Assembly: GCF_009905375.1 (NCBI RefSeq)
Contig: NC_133647.1
Coordinates: forward strand, 136,705,263 to 136,769,262
Origin: Apium graveolens
Lineage: Eukaryota > Streptophyta > Magnoliopsida > Apiales > Apiaceae
Length of the DNA stretch: 64,000 bases
Reading direction: 5' to 3'
The translations under genes were made by a program, and so were the position numbers. How positions within the stretch are numbered: position 1 is the stretch's first letter; the number at the start of each line of letters is the position of its first letter. Below the pieces are notes generated by a model, which saw nothing but the letters and a program-made list of their open reading frames with translations, did not search any database and was not told the origin of the DNA. Positions 1 through 12,149 of this stretch are shown piece by piece.

Positions 1-61
1 AGATCCAATCCTCAGTGGAATTGCTTCTCTCTTTTCTTTTACCTGCTGATGCCAAAAAGGG

Positions 62-1459
62 GGGAAAGTTATTAAGTCCCAATGCAAATCTATTCAGACA
101 CTGAAAGGAAAGGATGATGGAAATGATGACCAGGGAAGCTCTGATAAGGGTAGAGGTCAAGGTCAAGGTAAATGATTTTCATCAAGTAAAGCTAGAATTA
201 TAAGTCAAAGAACAAGTTTTGATACTGGGAGAAGAATAAGTTCTGATACTGGTAAAAGGATAAGTTCTGGTGAACATCTGGAACTTGATGAAGAAATTTC
301 AAAGCAGTTATTACTTAAAGAAAATCAAGGAATGGACTTTGAGAGTCTAAAGGAAGAAGAAGCTAGACTCAAAGCAGAAGGTTTCAAGACAAAATCTAAA
401 GCTTCTGTTGTTGACAAGAAATTTCCAAAGCCTAAGGGTATTGTGATAAAGGAAAGAACAATTTTTGAGGCAACCAAAGCCAAATCACAAGTGGAAATTG
501 ATCCAAGGTCCAAGGGCAAATAAAAAGTTGATGAACCTATAAAGGTTTATATGCCAGTCATGGATGAAGAAATAATTGATGAAGAAGAGGATGCTAATCT
601 TACTCTGATGCAAAAGAAGATTTTTCAAACAACCTCTGACATGGCTCATGTTGTTCAGAGTCAAGATGTAGTAAGTTCTGATATGAAAGTGAAGCAAGCA
701 ACCTCTAACATAGCTCAAGTTGGCTTGATATCAGAAGATAAGGAAAAGGAAACCTCTGACATTGCTCATGTTAAACCTTCAAAGATTCTCCTATCAGGAT
801 TCACCAAAGCTAAACAGGCTCAACCTTTGAAGACTGCAACAAGTGGTTTTGAAGCAAGAGTTATTACAGGAAAGGAAGCAAGAGATAAATCTGGATTGGG
901 TAGTTCTGATGAAAGAAGAGTACATAACACTACCAATGATCCAACTTCCTTAAGTGAACCAGGTGTTGGAGCAACTCCTGAAAGATTGAATCGACTTGAA
1001 TTTGTACAAATGGTTTATCATACCTTTTTGAAAGAACATATCTTGTTATATTTTATGATAGATGGAAGGGTATACCAGATGAGGCAGAATGTTATACCAC
1101 TGAAGTATTTTGAGGAACTGGAACATGTTCTATTCCTACTGCAAGTGAAAGACAGATTAACAGATAGTGCTGCAGGGTATTTAAAGTCTCAAATTCAAAG
1201 ACAGAAGAAGCTTTATTCTGTAAAGTCTGACAGCACATATTGTCCCAAGAACAGAGATCATAAAGGTGATATTGTCGATATGAAGCCTAACTCTGCTAAG
1301 ATAAATGATCTCAGAGCAGCTATTTTTCAAACTGGTGAACATACAGCTGAATTGATAAATGCTAAAAGGAGGATGGTTAATGAACTTGAATATGTTGAGA
1401 GATGTTTGTTGAAGAACTATCTCAGAACAACTCCTGATATCAAAGAGATGAGAAATTGA
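62..1459 (+). pseudogene. Degenerate late ORF of the Sirevirus-like element
   Basis: One reading frame runs from about 62 to a TGA at 1457-1459 and is broken by in-frame stops near 173-175 (TGA) and 521-523 (TAA). The two longest open stretches, 332-523 and 551-1459, share this frame, so they are parts of one former ORF. The product is hydrophilic and rich in Lys, Glu, Asp and Ser. It contains a loosely repeated T-S-D-I/M-A-H-V motif (residues about 25-75 of the 551-1459 piece) and has no transmembrane segment that I can see. Its place between pol and the 3' polypurine tract fits the extra 3' ORF ('env-like' or unknown) found in some Sireviruses. No enzymatic motif is visible, so its function is unknown. 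A coding role today is unlikely because of the stops. Confidence 0.55.
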
Positions 1460-1650
1460 AGCCAAGTCAAAGATCTAAAACTACTTAAATTCTGAAGTGT
1501 ATATAGACTGAAGCTGTTATCAGAAGTTAAAGATGGTAAAGCTGAAAGGACTGTAAGTTGTAGTTATCTAGTCAAATTCTCATGCATTTGTACTTAATTT
1601 TTTGACATCATCAAATATCTGTTAAACTTGTATATTATGCCAATTTACAA

Positions 1651-1660
1651 GTTGGGGGAG
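1651..1660 (+). other. Polypurine tract of the Sirevirus-like element
   Basis: The sequence GTTGGGGGAG is followed by ATT and then the CACTA insertion. The LTR start TGTTAGATATATTTG is found again at 4790. Removing the insertion restores a normal tract/LTR junction. Confidence 0.75.
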
Positions 1661-1699
1661 ATTCACTACACCATATATGGCCTATCGCAACGCACCCTC

Positions 1700-1860
1700 T
1701 AAAGAATGTTACCTAATATGTTACCCTAGTTATGCTACTTATGAGCTAATTTAACATTGCATTTCTTGTGTTACCTTAGCCAAAAACATGATGTTGCATT
1801 AGGTAGAAAGTGTTGCAGGTTACAACAATTTTGTCAAACTGCTACCTTAGAGTATTAAAA
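1700..1860. repeat. CACTA subterminal repeats, left end
   Basis: Several copies of a motif near TGTTACCTTAG lie within 200 bp of the left terminus, for example at about 1708, 1719, 1768 and 1840. Subterminal arrays of this kind are the usual transposase-binding region in CACTA elements. Confidence 0.65.
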
Positions 1861-2399
1861 TCTAAATATAATATTTTTTAAGATTAAATATTTATTTCAA
1901 TTAATTTTTCAAAAATTTAAATTGATATAAAAATACCGATTTAATAAATGAGATACATGATACACGAATCTTTTATATAACAAAATTATTTTTTTAAGAT
2001 GTTATATAAATGAATTTATAAAAAATAGTAAAATATGTAAAAATAGTATAATAAATAAGATATATGATACGAAAATTTTGTTAAAAAATATTTTAAAAAA
2101 TAAAATGGAATTTCAACATACTAATTAAATTCCCATTTTTATTATATATAAAAATTAGAAGTAGTACAAAAATCCTCTAATTTTAATATGAGTATTTTTA
2201 TATAAATTTTTTTAATAAAAAATATTAGAATGTAATTATACGAATTTATAAAATTAATAAAACATATAGAATAAGTAATAAATGTGATTTTAAAATGTAA
2301 ATTTTGAAAAGTAAATAATTTAATAAAAAAAAATCCTAAGGGGGCTTTTCATTAGAAAGCGGGCCGAAAATTTTGAATAAAGAGCGGAAAATTCAATCG

Positions 2400-3400
2400 G
2401 GCTTCTTCTAAGAAATTAACAAAACATATCTCACATCTCACATCTCACAGGCTCAACCCTATCGGCCGCACTCTATCTCTTTTTTCTCTTCTCTTTTTCA
2501 TTCACTTCCTCTTACACACTTCTCACACATTCATTCACTCCTCAGATCTATTAGGGTTTAGATTCTTCATATAATTTGGCTTTTAATCTGACTTTAATTT
2601 ATAATTAAATTAGGGTTCTTATGTTTGAATTTGGGGTTTTTTGGTTAATCTTTTTTCTCACTTAGTTTGTTCAAATTAACTCTGTAATTTGTTTTGTCCA
2701 TTTGTTTCAGGATGTATTTCAGCTCCAGGCTTCTTTTTGATTTAGCTAAATTAGGGGTTGAATTATGGCTCTATTGGTTTAAGGTACTTTCCCTCTTTTG
2801 GTTCTTTATATGTGGAGTTACATTATATGTAGAGTTAACTATTAAGAGTGAATTAGGGGTTTAAGTGGCTTTATTTCTGTATATTTAGTTTCAATAATAA
2901 AGTTTTACAACTGCTGCTCCATCAAAGGACTTTTACCATATATTGAGTGGCTGTTATGTTACAAAACATATATATCAATCTCGTTATCTTTTGTTAACCT
3001 CAATTGTAATTTTAGTGTATACGGTTAAAACAGTAAGGAATTTTTTTCAAGCTTCTGTTGTATAGTCTTCTTCAAATTTACAATACTACCTCTAACCTAA
3101 ATTTATTTAATCGAATAAATAGGCACTGTCAAGTGAAACCTGAAAAGAAGATTTCAGACAAGTATGAAAAAAAATAGTGAGTAGCTTCTTTCTTAATATC
3201 TATATAGGTTAATCTAATCCATAGAAGTGCTCTTAATATCCATATGCTGCCAATGTATACTTTTAGAGAAGATATCGAGTCAGCTATATATTTACATTTG
3301 GTTTTTATGGTAGGAAGTGCACCTGGTTACCGGGAAGCCCTCTTGATGAGATTTGGTCTTTCTGTGATGGCAATAAGCAGTGTTTTAGCAAATCCTTGAC
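2400..3400 (+). other. Gene-like leader and intron inside the CACTA element
   Basis: From about 2425 the sequence turns into a CT-rich stretch (TCTCATCTCACATCTCACA and TTTTTTCTCTTCTCTTTTTC) like a plant 5' leader, followed by AGGGTTTAG. A TTTGTTTCAG acceptor near 2710 and an AAG/GTAC donor near 2785 frame an exon-like piece with no long ORF. The pattern suggests the 5' end of a host gene carried by the transposon. The gene is not recognised. Confidence 0.4.
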
Positions 3401-3469
3401 ATGGAAATGGATCCTAATACAGGAGATCAAAAAGCAATTACAGAGCTTCTTCCTGCAGGGATATTACTC
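3401..3469 (+). CDS. Putative captured first coding exon in the CACTA element
   Basis: An ATG at 3401 opens a 23-codon frame (MEMDPNTGDQKAITELLPAG, then I-L-L) that stops exactly at a GTAAGT donor at 3470, in phase 0. It follows the leader-like region above, so it may be the first coding exon of a host gene picked up by the transposon. I do not recognise the protein. The downstream sequence to about 4300 shows no clear second exon. The start is chosen because it is the first ATG that reads to the donor. The exon could equally be a chance short frame; the strong donor and leader context favour capture. Confidence 0.35.
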
Positions 3470-4314
3470 GTAAGTTCATTTAGTTACTCAGTTCTCTGTC
3501 TCAAATTTTAATATGTATCATGTATATAAAATAACCAAAACTTGTATACTGCAGCTTGTAATTTCTATTATGATCAGCCCATTCAACATCCTATATCATT
3601 CCAGCCACTAATTTTTATTCACATGCATGTTTCACTGTGTTTAAAGAAACGGAATATAAATAACTTTTCAGTTTAACTTATAGTGACCTATAATCACTAT
3701 AAGATCTGGTAAAGTGGGATAACTAATATTAGAGGGATAATAAACTCCGATGAAAATGTAAATGTTTTTCTATTGGTTAATGATACTCAGACTCAGACTA
3801 CACAGAAGATCAGTGTAGATATATGATTATTATGTTTTCACTATTGTCGTCTTTTTTAATATGTTCTAAACTATAAGCTCGTGAAAAATAAAAGATCAAG
3901 AAAAAAGAGGAAATTTATAATCATTGTAGTTGCTGTATTGTTAATATTAATAGTACTTGTATGTATAAGAAATTATGGGGAGGACAAAATGTTTAAAATC
4001 GAGGAGAGATGAGGAGCGGCCCTGTAATATTTACATAAAGACATTTACATAAGAGCCCTGTCCGTCCAGATGGTGGAGTCGAGGAGAAAGTGAAGCAAAT
4101 TTAAGCATTAGCTTCTAGTAGCACTTTTTAAAATTTATAATCTTGGGTTGTTGTTGAGTAAAAAATGTGAACTAGTTTATAGTTAGTTTTGACGTTTAAT
4201 TTGGTCGTATATTAGGATGTTTAATGTTTGGGTTGGATGCATTATTTTGCAGTTATGAAATTGTATAATTGGGAATCTTCAGTTTACAGAATAAGCATTT
4301 CAATTTATTTGTGC

Positions 4315-4787
4315 TAAAGTGTTACAATAGCCTCCTAAACTGTTACCATATTATGTTTAAAATGTTTTATTAGGCTAGTTATAATGTTACAACAGCTTCT
4401 CAAAGTGTTACATTAGGTTTTATGGGCCCACTTGCCACGTTATCAAGACAACTCAACATTGTTGGCCCCACACTTGCCATGTCAGCTAGTGGGTCCCACC
4501 GTGGGGCCCACTTTTTAAGAACATTTTAAAACTCTAAGGTAACATAAAAAACAAGTTACTACTGATCTCTCTTTCTATTGCATTAGCAAGCTAAAGCAAC
4601 ATATAAACAAGTTAAAACATGATGTTGCCTTAGGCACCAAAGATGTTACCTTAGACCCCTAAGGCAATATGGAAAAACCTATCTTTAATAAAATGTTACC
4701 TTAGCTTAAAAGTGGGGTAAGAGCAACATATTTACCCCCTAATACAACATTTTTTTGGTGTTACAGTAGGCATTTTATGGTGTTGTG
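4315..4787. repeat. CACTA subterminal repeats, right end
   Basis: The same TGTTACCTTAG-like motif occurs in both orientations here: forward near 4640, 4692 and 4759, and inverted as CTAAGGTAACAT near 4535. This matches the left end and supports a single element. Confidence 0.65.
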
Positions 4788-4789
4788 AT

Positions 4790-5409
4790 TGTTAGATATA
4801 TTTGATAATGTCATGTGTAATATGATTTGTGTTTAGTTTTCAGATCTTACTTAACAGGACAAATCAATACTTAACTTGAAATCAGCACTTATACTGAAGA
4901 CAAAACTGAAGATATCAGAACTTAAGTTATCAGAACATAAGTTATCAGAAGATATTTATCAGGAGATAATATCAGGACTTAAGATAACTTTCAGATAAGG
5001 CAGGCGGCTGATTAAAAGGAAAAAAGATCGAGACTAAGACAGAAAGAATTATGCATGAAAAAAGAATTCTATGAAGAATAGAATATTTGAAAGAAAAGAT
5101 AACTAGTTAATATATTTTATGAAGCAGAATTATATTCCATATCAATTAGAATTTATCTTGTAACTGTGTAGTATCTACACAGGCATAGGGTTTACACTAT
5201 AAGTGTTATCATTATCGAAGTTATTATTCTTTGTAACCCTAGCAGCTCTCGTGATAATTTATTCATCACTGAGAGAGGACAGTTCCATATTGTAACAGAG
5301 TTTATTGTGTTGAATAAAATCAGTTTTCCAGTTACTTGAGTTCTTATATTCGATTTGATTGTAGTAAATACTATATTCAACCCTCTTCTATAGTGTGTGT
5401 GACCTACCA
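4790..5409 (+). repeat. 3' LTR of the Sirevirus-like element
   Basis: The LTR begins TGTTAGATATATTTGATAAT just after the CACTA target duplication. It ends near the TAGTGTGTGTGACCTACCA stretch, close to the usual end of this LTR type. It is about 620 bp. The exact 3' boundary is judged from the expected CA end and is uncertain by a few bases, because the matching 5' LTR is outside the window. Confidence 0.6.
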
Positions 5410-5411
5410 AT

Positions 5412-6128
5412 GATCACTCACGGGATCCTGATAGACTTAAGGCATTCACATATCCGATAGAGCTTTTGGGAGCATATATTGGTTATCATTTAGATGAGGT
5501 TCGTCTTTTAGCACGTGATGTAGTTGAAGGAGACTCTTCGCTACCATCAGATCATCCCATTACTAGGGAGACTCGACATGCTATTATTCGGGTCATTGTT
5601 GAGGTACTAAAAAATATATATATAAAGGATGGACCTGGAGCAGTTAAGGTAAAAATACGTACTACGATATTTTGTTAAGTTAAGAATGTGTCTTTCTTTT
5701 CAAATTTAATTTCTGGATTTTCTAAGGTTATGCATATTTGTATAGTATAATTAAGGATCAAAATGCATAACATAACCAAGTATCCAGTGCATTGTCTTAT
5801 ATATTTAATCATTTTTATATTAACATGATCGTCTTATATATATGAGTAAATCTATATTTACATCCTAATTGTGCAGTATGAATCATGAACCTCTATTTGT
5901 TTTAGATATCTTAGACAAAATCAACTGCTCTAATATTATCAAACAGATTGTAGTTATACAAAAAATTTAATTATCTTTTAAAAGTTTACTTAATAATGTT
6001 TTAGCACTTACATATTATATTATGTTGGATATTTAGATTTTAATATTATATATTTATGTATATTTTAGGGAAAGGCCCCGGCTGACAATGATGATGTTGA
6101 TGATGGTGGGGACAGTGAAAGGACATAA
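5412..6128 (+). pseudogene. C-terminal two-exon gene fragment in the second CACTA element
   Basis: An open frame from 5412 runs to an AAG/GTAAAA donor after 5648. A TATTTTAG acceptor ends at 6068, and the next exon (6069-6128) continues in the same phase for 19 codons to a TAA. The joined fragment is about 98 residues. It has a mixed helical middle (near ELLGAYIGYHLDEVRLLARD) and an acidic Asp/Gly-rich tail. The intron, 420 bp and AT-rich, is plant-like. The 5' end is cut off by the Sirevirus-like LTR, so no start codon is present. I do not recognise the family. It could be the second gene of a CACTA element or a captured host gene. Confidence 0.45.
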
Positions 6129-6154
6129 TTTGTTGATGACGATGACCGAGATAT

Positions 6155-6159
6155 GATTG
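6155..6159. repeat. Target site duplication GATTG, left
   Basis: The 5 bp just before the 5' LTR match the 5 bp after the 3' LTR. Confidence 0.85.
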
Positions 6160-9100
6160 TGTAACGACCGACAAAACTTAAGTAATATTCTAATTTTTAA
6201 TTTAAACTGCCATGAAAATTTATAAATTTTGCCCTAGAGAAAATTTTGTTTTTGTACCCGGATAAAAAAATAATAAAGAAATAAATAAACAAATGAAGAA
6301 ATAATTAAATAAAATAAAATTTGAGGCTAGAATTAATTCTTAGAAAATTTTATTAGTCGTTTAAAAATTTTATTGCGTGTGCAGAGATCCCTAATTTTAT
6401 TGATAATAATTATTAGTCATTAATTTTATAAATTTACTTTTTTTTTATAAAATTGGAGCAGCTAATTAATTTATTTAGAATAATATTTTATTTGTAAAAT
6501 TATTTTGTTAGATTTAAATTCTGTTAATTATGCATTTGAGACTCAATAAAATTAGTACCATAATTGTTTCAAGATATTTTAATTTAACTCACCTAGGAAT
6601 TTTTTTATCTTTAAAATGTTTAATTGCGTTAGTAATAATATTTTCATTATAAAGAAAAATAATAAATAAAATAAAATACTTGGCTTATAAGTGAAGCTTG
6701 TTAGATATTTTGGGTAGATATTTTATTTAAGAAGAGTCTAGATGAAGATACCTTTATAAAAAATTAATTAAATAATGGTCATTAAAAGTTACAAAGGTTA
6801 CTCTAGAATACTCTACGTCTGTGAAGAACTGAAAGATCAACAGAGAGAATTTAGGAGACTCAATTGTATCATTAAGGTAACTACTGCACTCTTAATTTTG
6901 ATTAGTGTCTTTATCTCTAAATTATTTCGAGAGAATTATTAGGGATTAGATTAGTATTGTTATTTGACAGTGTGTTGTAAATTTCAGCTTTTGAGTTTTA
7001 TTTGTGCTTATAATAAATTAATAAGATGTAATTAAATGGGGTTACGGGTAAGGGGAAAGAGGTAGTAAAAATTAGGTTTTTTTTTTCTTTTGTGTACAGA
7101 TGAGGGTTGCTGTAGTTAGCCCAATTACAAACAGGAGGAAGAACAACTGTATGTGAGATGTGTGGCCGTCGGAGGAGGAGAGGAAGGGGCGGAGCCACCG
7201 CGGCTGTTGAGTCGCCGACGGTGGTTTCCGATGTGATGGCGGAAAACGGAGGTTCTTTGTTGTGTGTTATTTGTGTGTATATTGTGCTGTGTATGTGTGT
7301 GTATTTTGGGGAGGTTAAAGGAGGAGCCACCATATTGGTGGTGGCGATGGGTGGCTACGGTGGTGCTTGGAGAGGGAGTAGCTGTGCGGGGATGTGATGG
7401 TTGTAGTGTTTGTGTGAGATTAAAAGAAGGCAGCCACCGCCGCGGCGGTGGTGGCAGCGTTGGCATGGTCGCAGGCGAGAGAGAACGAGGACGGGAGAGG
7501 GAGGGAGTGCGAGAGAGGAAAGAATGAGGGAGAAGGAGAGAGAGAGGCAGAAAGAGAGGAAGAGAGGGAAAGTGTTTGGCCGGAAAATGGGTGGGTAGTG
7601 ATTTTTGAAAAAACGATTGATAGGAGCTTGTAGATCGGGCTATGGGCAGCAAGATTATGCAAAGAAATTCAGGTTTCGGGTTAGCCGGAAAACGGCCGAC
7701 GGCGGCGGCTCCTGCGGGCGGCAGCCATGGAAGGTGAGGAGGTGGTGGGGGAGGAAAGGTTGAAGATGAGTTTGGGGAAGATGGGGGTAAATCTGTAAAT
7801 TGGTAAAATGAAATTAAAATGATTTGATAAATGATAAGTATTATTAAATTGATAATAAATATTGGGTAATAAATGTAATAAAAGAATTGGGCAAATAAAA
7901 GTGACATTAAAAAAGGAAATAGTTGGATTAATGGGAAAAAAAATGAGATAAAAGTAATGTATTATTATTTTGGTTAAACAAGAATTAGAGTATTAAATTA
8001 TGGAATATACTATAAGTTGTGATTAAAAATAATACAAGATACTAAGAGTTGATGCATTGTTACCAAGTTATTTAATAGTAAAATAATCATAAAATAAAAG
8101 TAGAAGAGTGTAAAGGTGATTACAAATAAAGTCAAATTTTAGGGATATTATCGTTAGCTTAGTATAATATATTGAATAAAATGACTCGATTAATTCATTA
8201 TTAAAATAATGAATTAAAAGTTTAATTGGAATTAAAAATATTTTAAGAAAGAATATTTAGAGTGAGTGTTTGAGCTCCTTTATCGAATATTATTTAATAT
8301 TTCTATATATTATGAATTGATAGAAATTCTAGTTTAATTCGTGGAATTATGGAGCAATATTGAGCTCCCGTATTGCTTTAAATTATTATAATTATTTTTA
8401 GCATACGGGCAAGCAAGGCAAGTTTACTATCTCTCCACTCACCTTAAAATATTTATTTTAGTAAATGTTTTTAATTATATTTTTCTCAAGTGTTGTTTAT
8501 TTTAAGTTTATTTATTTATTTAAGAATGATTTATTTTCCGAACTTTAAAAAAAATTATCGTTATTTTGGATTAATTATTAGAATTTAAATTTCCTCGATC
8601 GAATACCCTATCTTTTAATAAACCTTAGTAGTACTCATTGTTCGAGACGACTCCTTTTAATTTCTTTTAGTTAAGGTTTGATTCTTTAATTCGGGTCAAC
8701 CACATTCGTTTCTTGTCGGTTACATCTATTGCCCAAATGTATCCAATTTTATTGAAATCAAAGATTGATTCATTGTTCGAATCAGAAATTAATAGGAAAT
8801 ATATTAAGTTTATTACTCGTAGTGATTGGTCCTACTCATAATGATCTTGAACGTTATTTAGTCTTTTGGTTATTCTTTTGCTTTGAGATAACCGAATAAT
8901 TTTCTTTGAACTCGACCATTCTCTTTGGTCGAGATGGTTACCTTCTTTTCTTTCTAGACGATGTTTTGTTCGTGTCATCTTAAATTATTTTCTTGTTCTC
9001 TGGATTAATCCACTGTTCGGGTTAATGTAATTTATTTGAAAAGTGCTAGCTATGTGATAGACTTATCAAATAAATTTTCTTGTGTCTAGCTTCGTTATCA

Positions 9101-9983
9101 GAGAACTACTCGAGATTCATATTCTAAACTGGTCAACGTGGTCCAGAAATGTTGACCATGATTTGATTGTATGGTCCGGAAACATTGACCATATTCAATC
9201 TAGTCTGTGACGGTTAACCATGGTTAGTGATAATGTGTTATGTTCGAAGTGACATTTGGCTCTGTGGAAGCCAGGGTTGTGTGATAACCCATTTATGATT
9301 AATTTCTAGCAAAATTTGAAATGTAAGGTGGGACTTGCCTGAAGGCACTGATCACGCTACGCGCGGGTTCTGCAGGAGTCAATACTTGTTACATGGTAGT
9401 TGATCGAGCCATGGGGTATCGAAAGGTGGACGACCAGTATGCTCTTGTGTCATGTTGTTTAAAGATGTGTTTGTGTTTGTTAATATTCTCGAATTCGAGA
9501 TTTATTATTTAAGTTGTCAGTTATCTTTTATTCTTAAAATTTCAAATGTATTCTGTTATTTCCTATTTTTGGGTATTGGATAAATAGTGAATTTGCTGAG
9601 CATATTAATGCTCACTCTTGCTATCATTATATTTCTTTTAGCAGTCAAATCAGAAAGTGATGAACATCCAAATCCGCGTGCGAATGGCAAGGAAAAGATG
9701 CCAAGTTCAAGCAAGGATCGGTAGATTGTCTGTGTGCCAGCTATATGCTATAGAAGTCGCCTAGTAGTGAAATAAAATTTTAGTTGTGTAATAAAGTTCT
9801 AGTGGTTAGTACTTTAGTTCGCGGAGTATGTATGGTATTAGTAAGTGATCTTTGGATCTATGGACGTGATAAGATAAATGTTATAAGGTACTTTTTATGA
9901 TATTGTAACAATAAACAAGTATTTGATACACTGCATGACGTGGCGACCTAAATCCGTGAAAGAGCGGGTTTGGGGGTGCTACA
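6160..9983 (+). repeat. 5' LTR of the Tekay-like element (3824 bp)
   Basis: This LTR aligns end to end with 16801-20605, with scattered substitutions and small indels. It starts TGTAACGACC and ends GGGGGTGCTACA. It contains a GC-rich block at about 7140-7760 with a strongly purine-biased section, then a long AT-rich part. Long frames in the GC-rich block occur on both strands because of base bias and show no protein features. Confidence 0.88.
7465..7575 (+). repeat. Purine-rich (GAGA-type) tract in the 5' LTR
   Basis: About 110 bp made almost only of A and G (runs such as GAGAGAGAACGAGGACGGGA). The same tract is in the other LTR at about 18085-18205. Confidence 0.7.
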
Positions 9984-9987
9984 GAGG

Positions 9988-9999
9988 TGGCATCAGAGC
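9988..9999 (+). other. Primer binding site (initiator tRNA-Met type)
   Basis: TGGCATCAGAGC lies 4 bp after the 5' LTR. It differs from the common plant site TGGTATCAGAGC by one base. Confidence 0.8.
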
Positions 10000-10211
10000 T
10001 ATAGTTATATTCTTAGGATGCGAACCCCTAGGAATGTAATGTGAGAGCGAAATAAGATTATACTAAGTATGTATAACTTTAAACCTATAAGTATTTAACT
10101 AAACCTAATTATTAAAATATAAGACTTACTATGGAGTATATTAGAGAATTGATTAGATTTTAGAGACTAATATCTATTAACGACTTGGTGCAGTTGTGTA
10201 TATGTATATAG

Positions 10212-11324
10212 ATATCAGGTACCCGATCTGTTCGTGATAGACCCCCGACGCCATACCCTCGAGACGCATTCAGCTCTGGATCCGAGTCTGACAGTGATCC
10301 TTCAGAGGAGATTATGGTTATCGACAGTGATAGCGATGACTCATCCATTATGGTTATACCTCTACCACCAGTCACACCACCTGAGATCGTTGATTTGGAT
10401 GATGAGGTTGACTCTGTACCTGTAGTGACACCTATAGCTGTTTCTGCTCCTGAGGTACAGGATTCTGTGTATGCTTCATTGGCGGTGATCACCGATGTTG
10501 TACCTCTATATGCACTCACTCAAACATTATCATCTGCTTATGTTCCACCCGAGTCTAGAGAGGGGGATGTCATGGTTGCTGAGTTGGTTAGTCACTTCCA
10601 CCCTGTCTCGGTCGAGCCCCAGAACCATATGATCACTGCTGATAGGTATCGTTTTGAGATACCAATCCCTGTTAGGACCAAACATGTTGATGAGAGCCAG
10701 CTTTCACCAGTCCGTACTGAGAGATTGATTAGCTCTGCACTTCCAGGACCACTTGTCTCTTTATCTACTCTGTTTTCTGCATCAGCTCCTATTTATGTGC
10801 AGGCTCCTATAGAGCCGACTGTTCTTGGTGCCATAGTTGCTGTTACTTCTAAGGCACCTGTTTGTGACACAGCACCTCCTGCACCTCCAGTATCTGTTCA
10901 TACTCCTGATACTAGCCCTGTAGGCCCTACGGCTGTTATGCCACCATTACCCCTTTCTCCTGATGTGGCCGAGACTGGCATGGTACCATTTCACCTTTAC
11001 TACTCATTATTCCAGCAGCATCAGTGGTTATGGCATAGGTATGAGTAGCTTTTTGACACTATGGAGTCTCTTATCAGGCTACTTACTGCTACGGGCCCTA
11101 CTCGTGTTCACCTTGGTGGTAGTGCTTTGACTAGGGATGTTCAGATAGAGATTGTTCACCAGATTGCTGAGACTATTCTGACTGGTTTGAGGAGTTCTAT
11201 TGCTGGGATACCATCTATGATTCTGGCCAGGTTGATAGCGCCACGGTGGTCGCACTTGTGGAGAGAGCTATCACGGAGTTTCGTGGGAGGATCACCTCGT
11301 TGTTCGGTCATTGACCGATCATGA
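10212..11324 (+). pseudogene. Leader ORF before gag in the Tekay-like element
   Basis: A frame opens after a stop at 10209-10211, runs through an in-frame TAG at 11046-11048 and continues to 11324. The predicted protein is acidic at its start (Ser/Asp/Glu-rich around 10266-10335), then rich in Pro, Val, Thr and Ala, so it is probably disordered. No ATG precedes 10314. Long low-complexity leaders of this kind occur upstream of the capsid domain in some plant gypsy elements. Whether it was ever joined to gag cannot be told; 11325-12150 holds no usable frame. Confidence 0.5.
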
Positions 11325-12149
11325 CTATGGATATTGTGCAGTCTTTTGACTTTTTGAGGGATAACACGTCAATATAGTGTGTATTCCTATCTTTTGGTGA
11401 CTCTTACTTATGATGCTAGCTGCTGACTATACTGTTGATAGTTATAATGATAGATTTGATGATGATGAGGCGTGCAGACTTTTTGTTTTGATGGAGTCTT
11501 GAGATTAACATAGTAGTTGACTTGATCTCTAGTATGTAGTAGGATGTTATGACGATGTACTTTGATCATTTTGGTGTACTGATATTTTGACCCAGCCTGT
11601 TGGGGTATTACTTTTGTTATGTATTATGATATACTCTCTGTCAGCAAACTATAATAACATCATCATATGGTTGATGACTCTTTTACATTATGGATGTTAT
11701 CGTATTTTATATTTGTTAGCATTTTATTATGTTGCCTTGGTAGATAGAGATTTTACGTGGTTACGATAACTACTGAAACTTTTCAAAAGATAGAAAACCA
11801 TTTTCTTTAAAACCAACATACTTTAGATGAACACGATTTACACCGAAACTACTAAGTTTTCAAAATTTAAAACTTTGAAAAACAAATGAATAAAACTCGA
11901 GATTCACATAATGAGATATGATTTATATTTTGGGAAAATAGTTTGATTATTGTTATGTTACTCAAGTTCAAGAGACATATTTTGGGAAAAAGGATTTCAT
12001 GATTATATTCGACTCGAATTTGAGGTTTACCTTTTTGTCATGATATACACGAATTTTTTTCGAAAAGACTATTGCTTAAACCATGTTATTTTTTTTAATT
12101 TGTTGGGATATTATACTGTTTTGGAATATTTTAATCAACCTATTATTTT

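Larger units (their letters stand above)
1664..4787. mobile_element. CACTA (EnSpm-like) non-autonomous transposon, 3.1 kb
   Basis: The left end reads CACTACACCATATATGGCC and the reverse complement of the right end reads CACAACACCATAAAATGCC. These match over roughly 28 bp as imperfect terminal inverted repeats. The 3-bp target duplication ATT is present at 1661-1663 and 4788-4790, as expected for CACTA elements. Both ends carry many short copies of a TGTTACCTTAG-type motif. No transposase domain is visible inside, so the element would depend on an enzyme supplied in trans. Its interior holds gene-like sequence: a pyrimidine-rich leader, intron-like DNA and one short open exon. Confidence 0.85.
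1..5409 (+). mobile_element. Sirevirus-like Copia retrotransposon, 3' part only
   Basis: Only the 3' end of this element lies in the window: a broken late ORF, a polypurine tract at 1651-1660 and a 3' LTR from 4790. An early purine run (AAAAAGGGGGGAAAG, 54-68) before the late ORF and a second tract just before the LTR recall the multiple polypurine tracts described for plant Sireviruses. The tract and LTR are now 3.1 kb apart because a CACTA element has inserted between them. Gag, protease, integrase and reverse transcriptase would lie before position 1. The Sirevirus assignment rests on the tract and LTR style and is an inference. Confidence 0.7.

Noticed and set aside
7125..7907. Long frames on both strands in the GC-rich part of the Tekay-like LTR (and repeats at 17645-18429)
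   Set aside because: They lie in an LTR, are caused by purine/pyrimidine bias, occur on both strands at once and are not conserved in frame between the two LTR copies.
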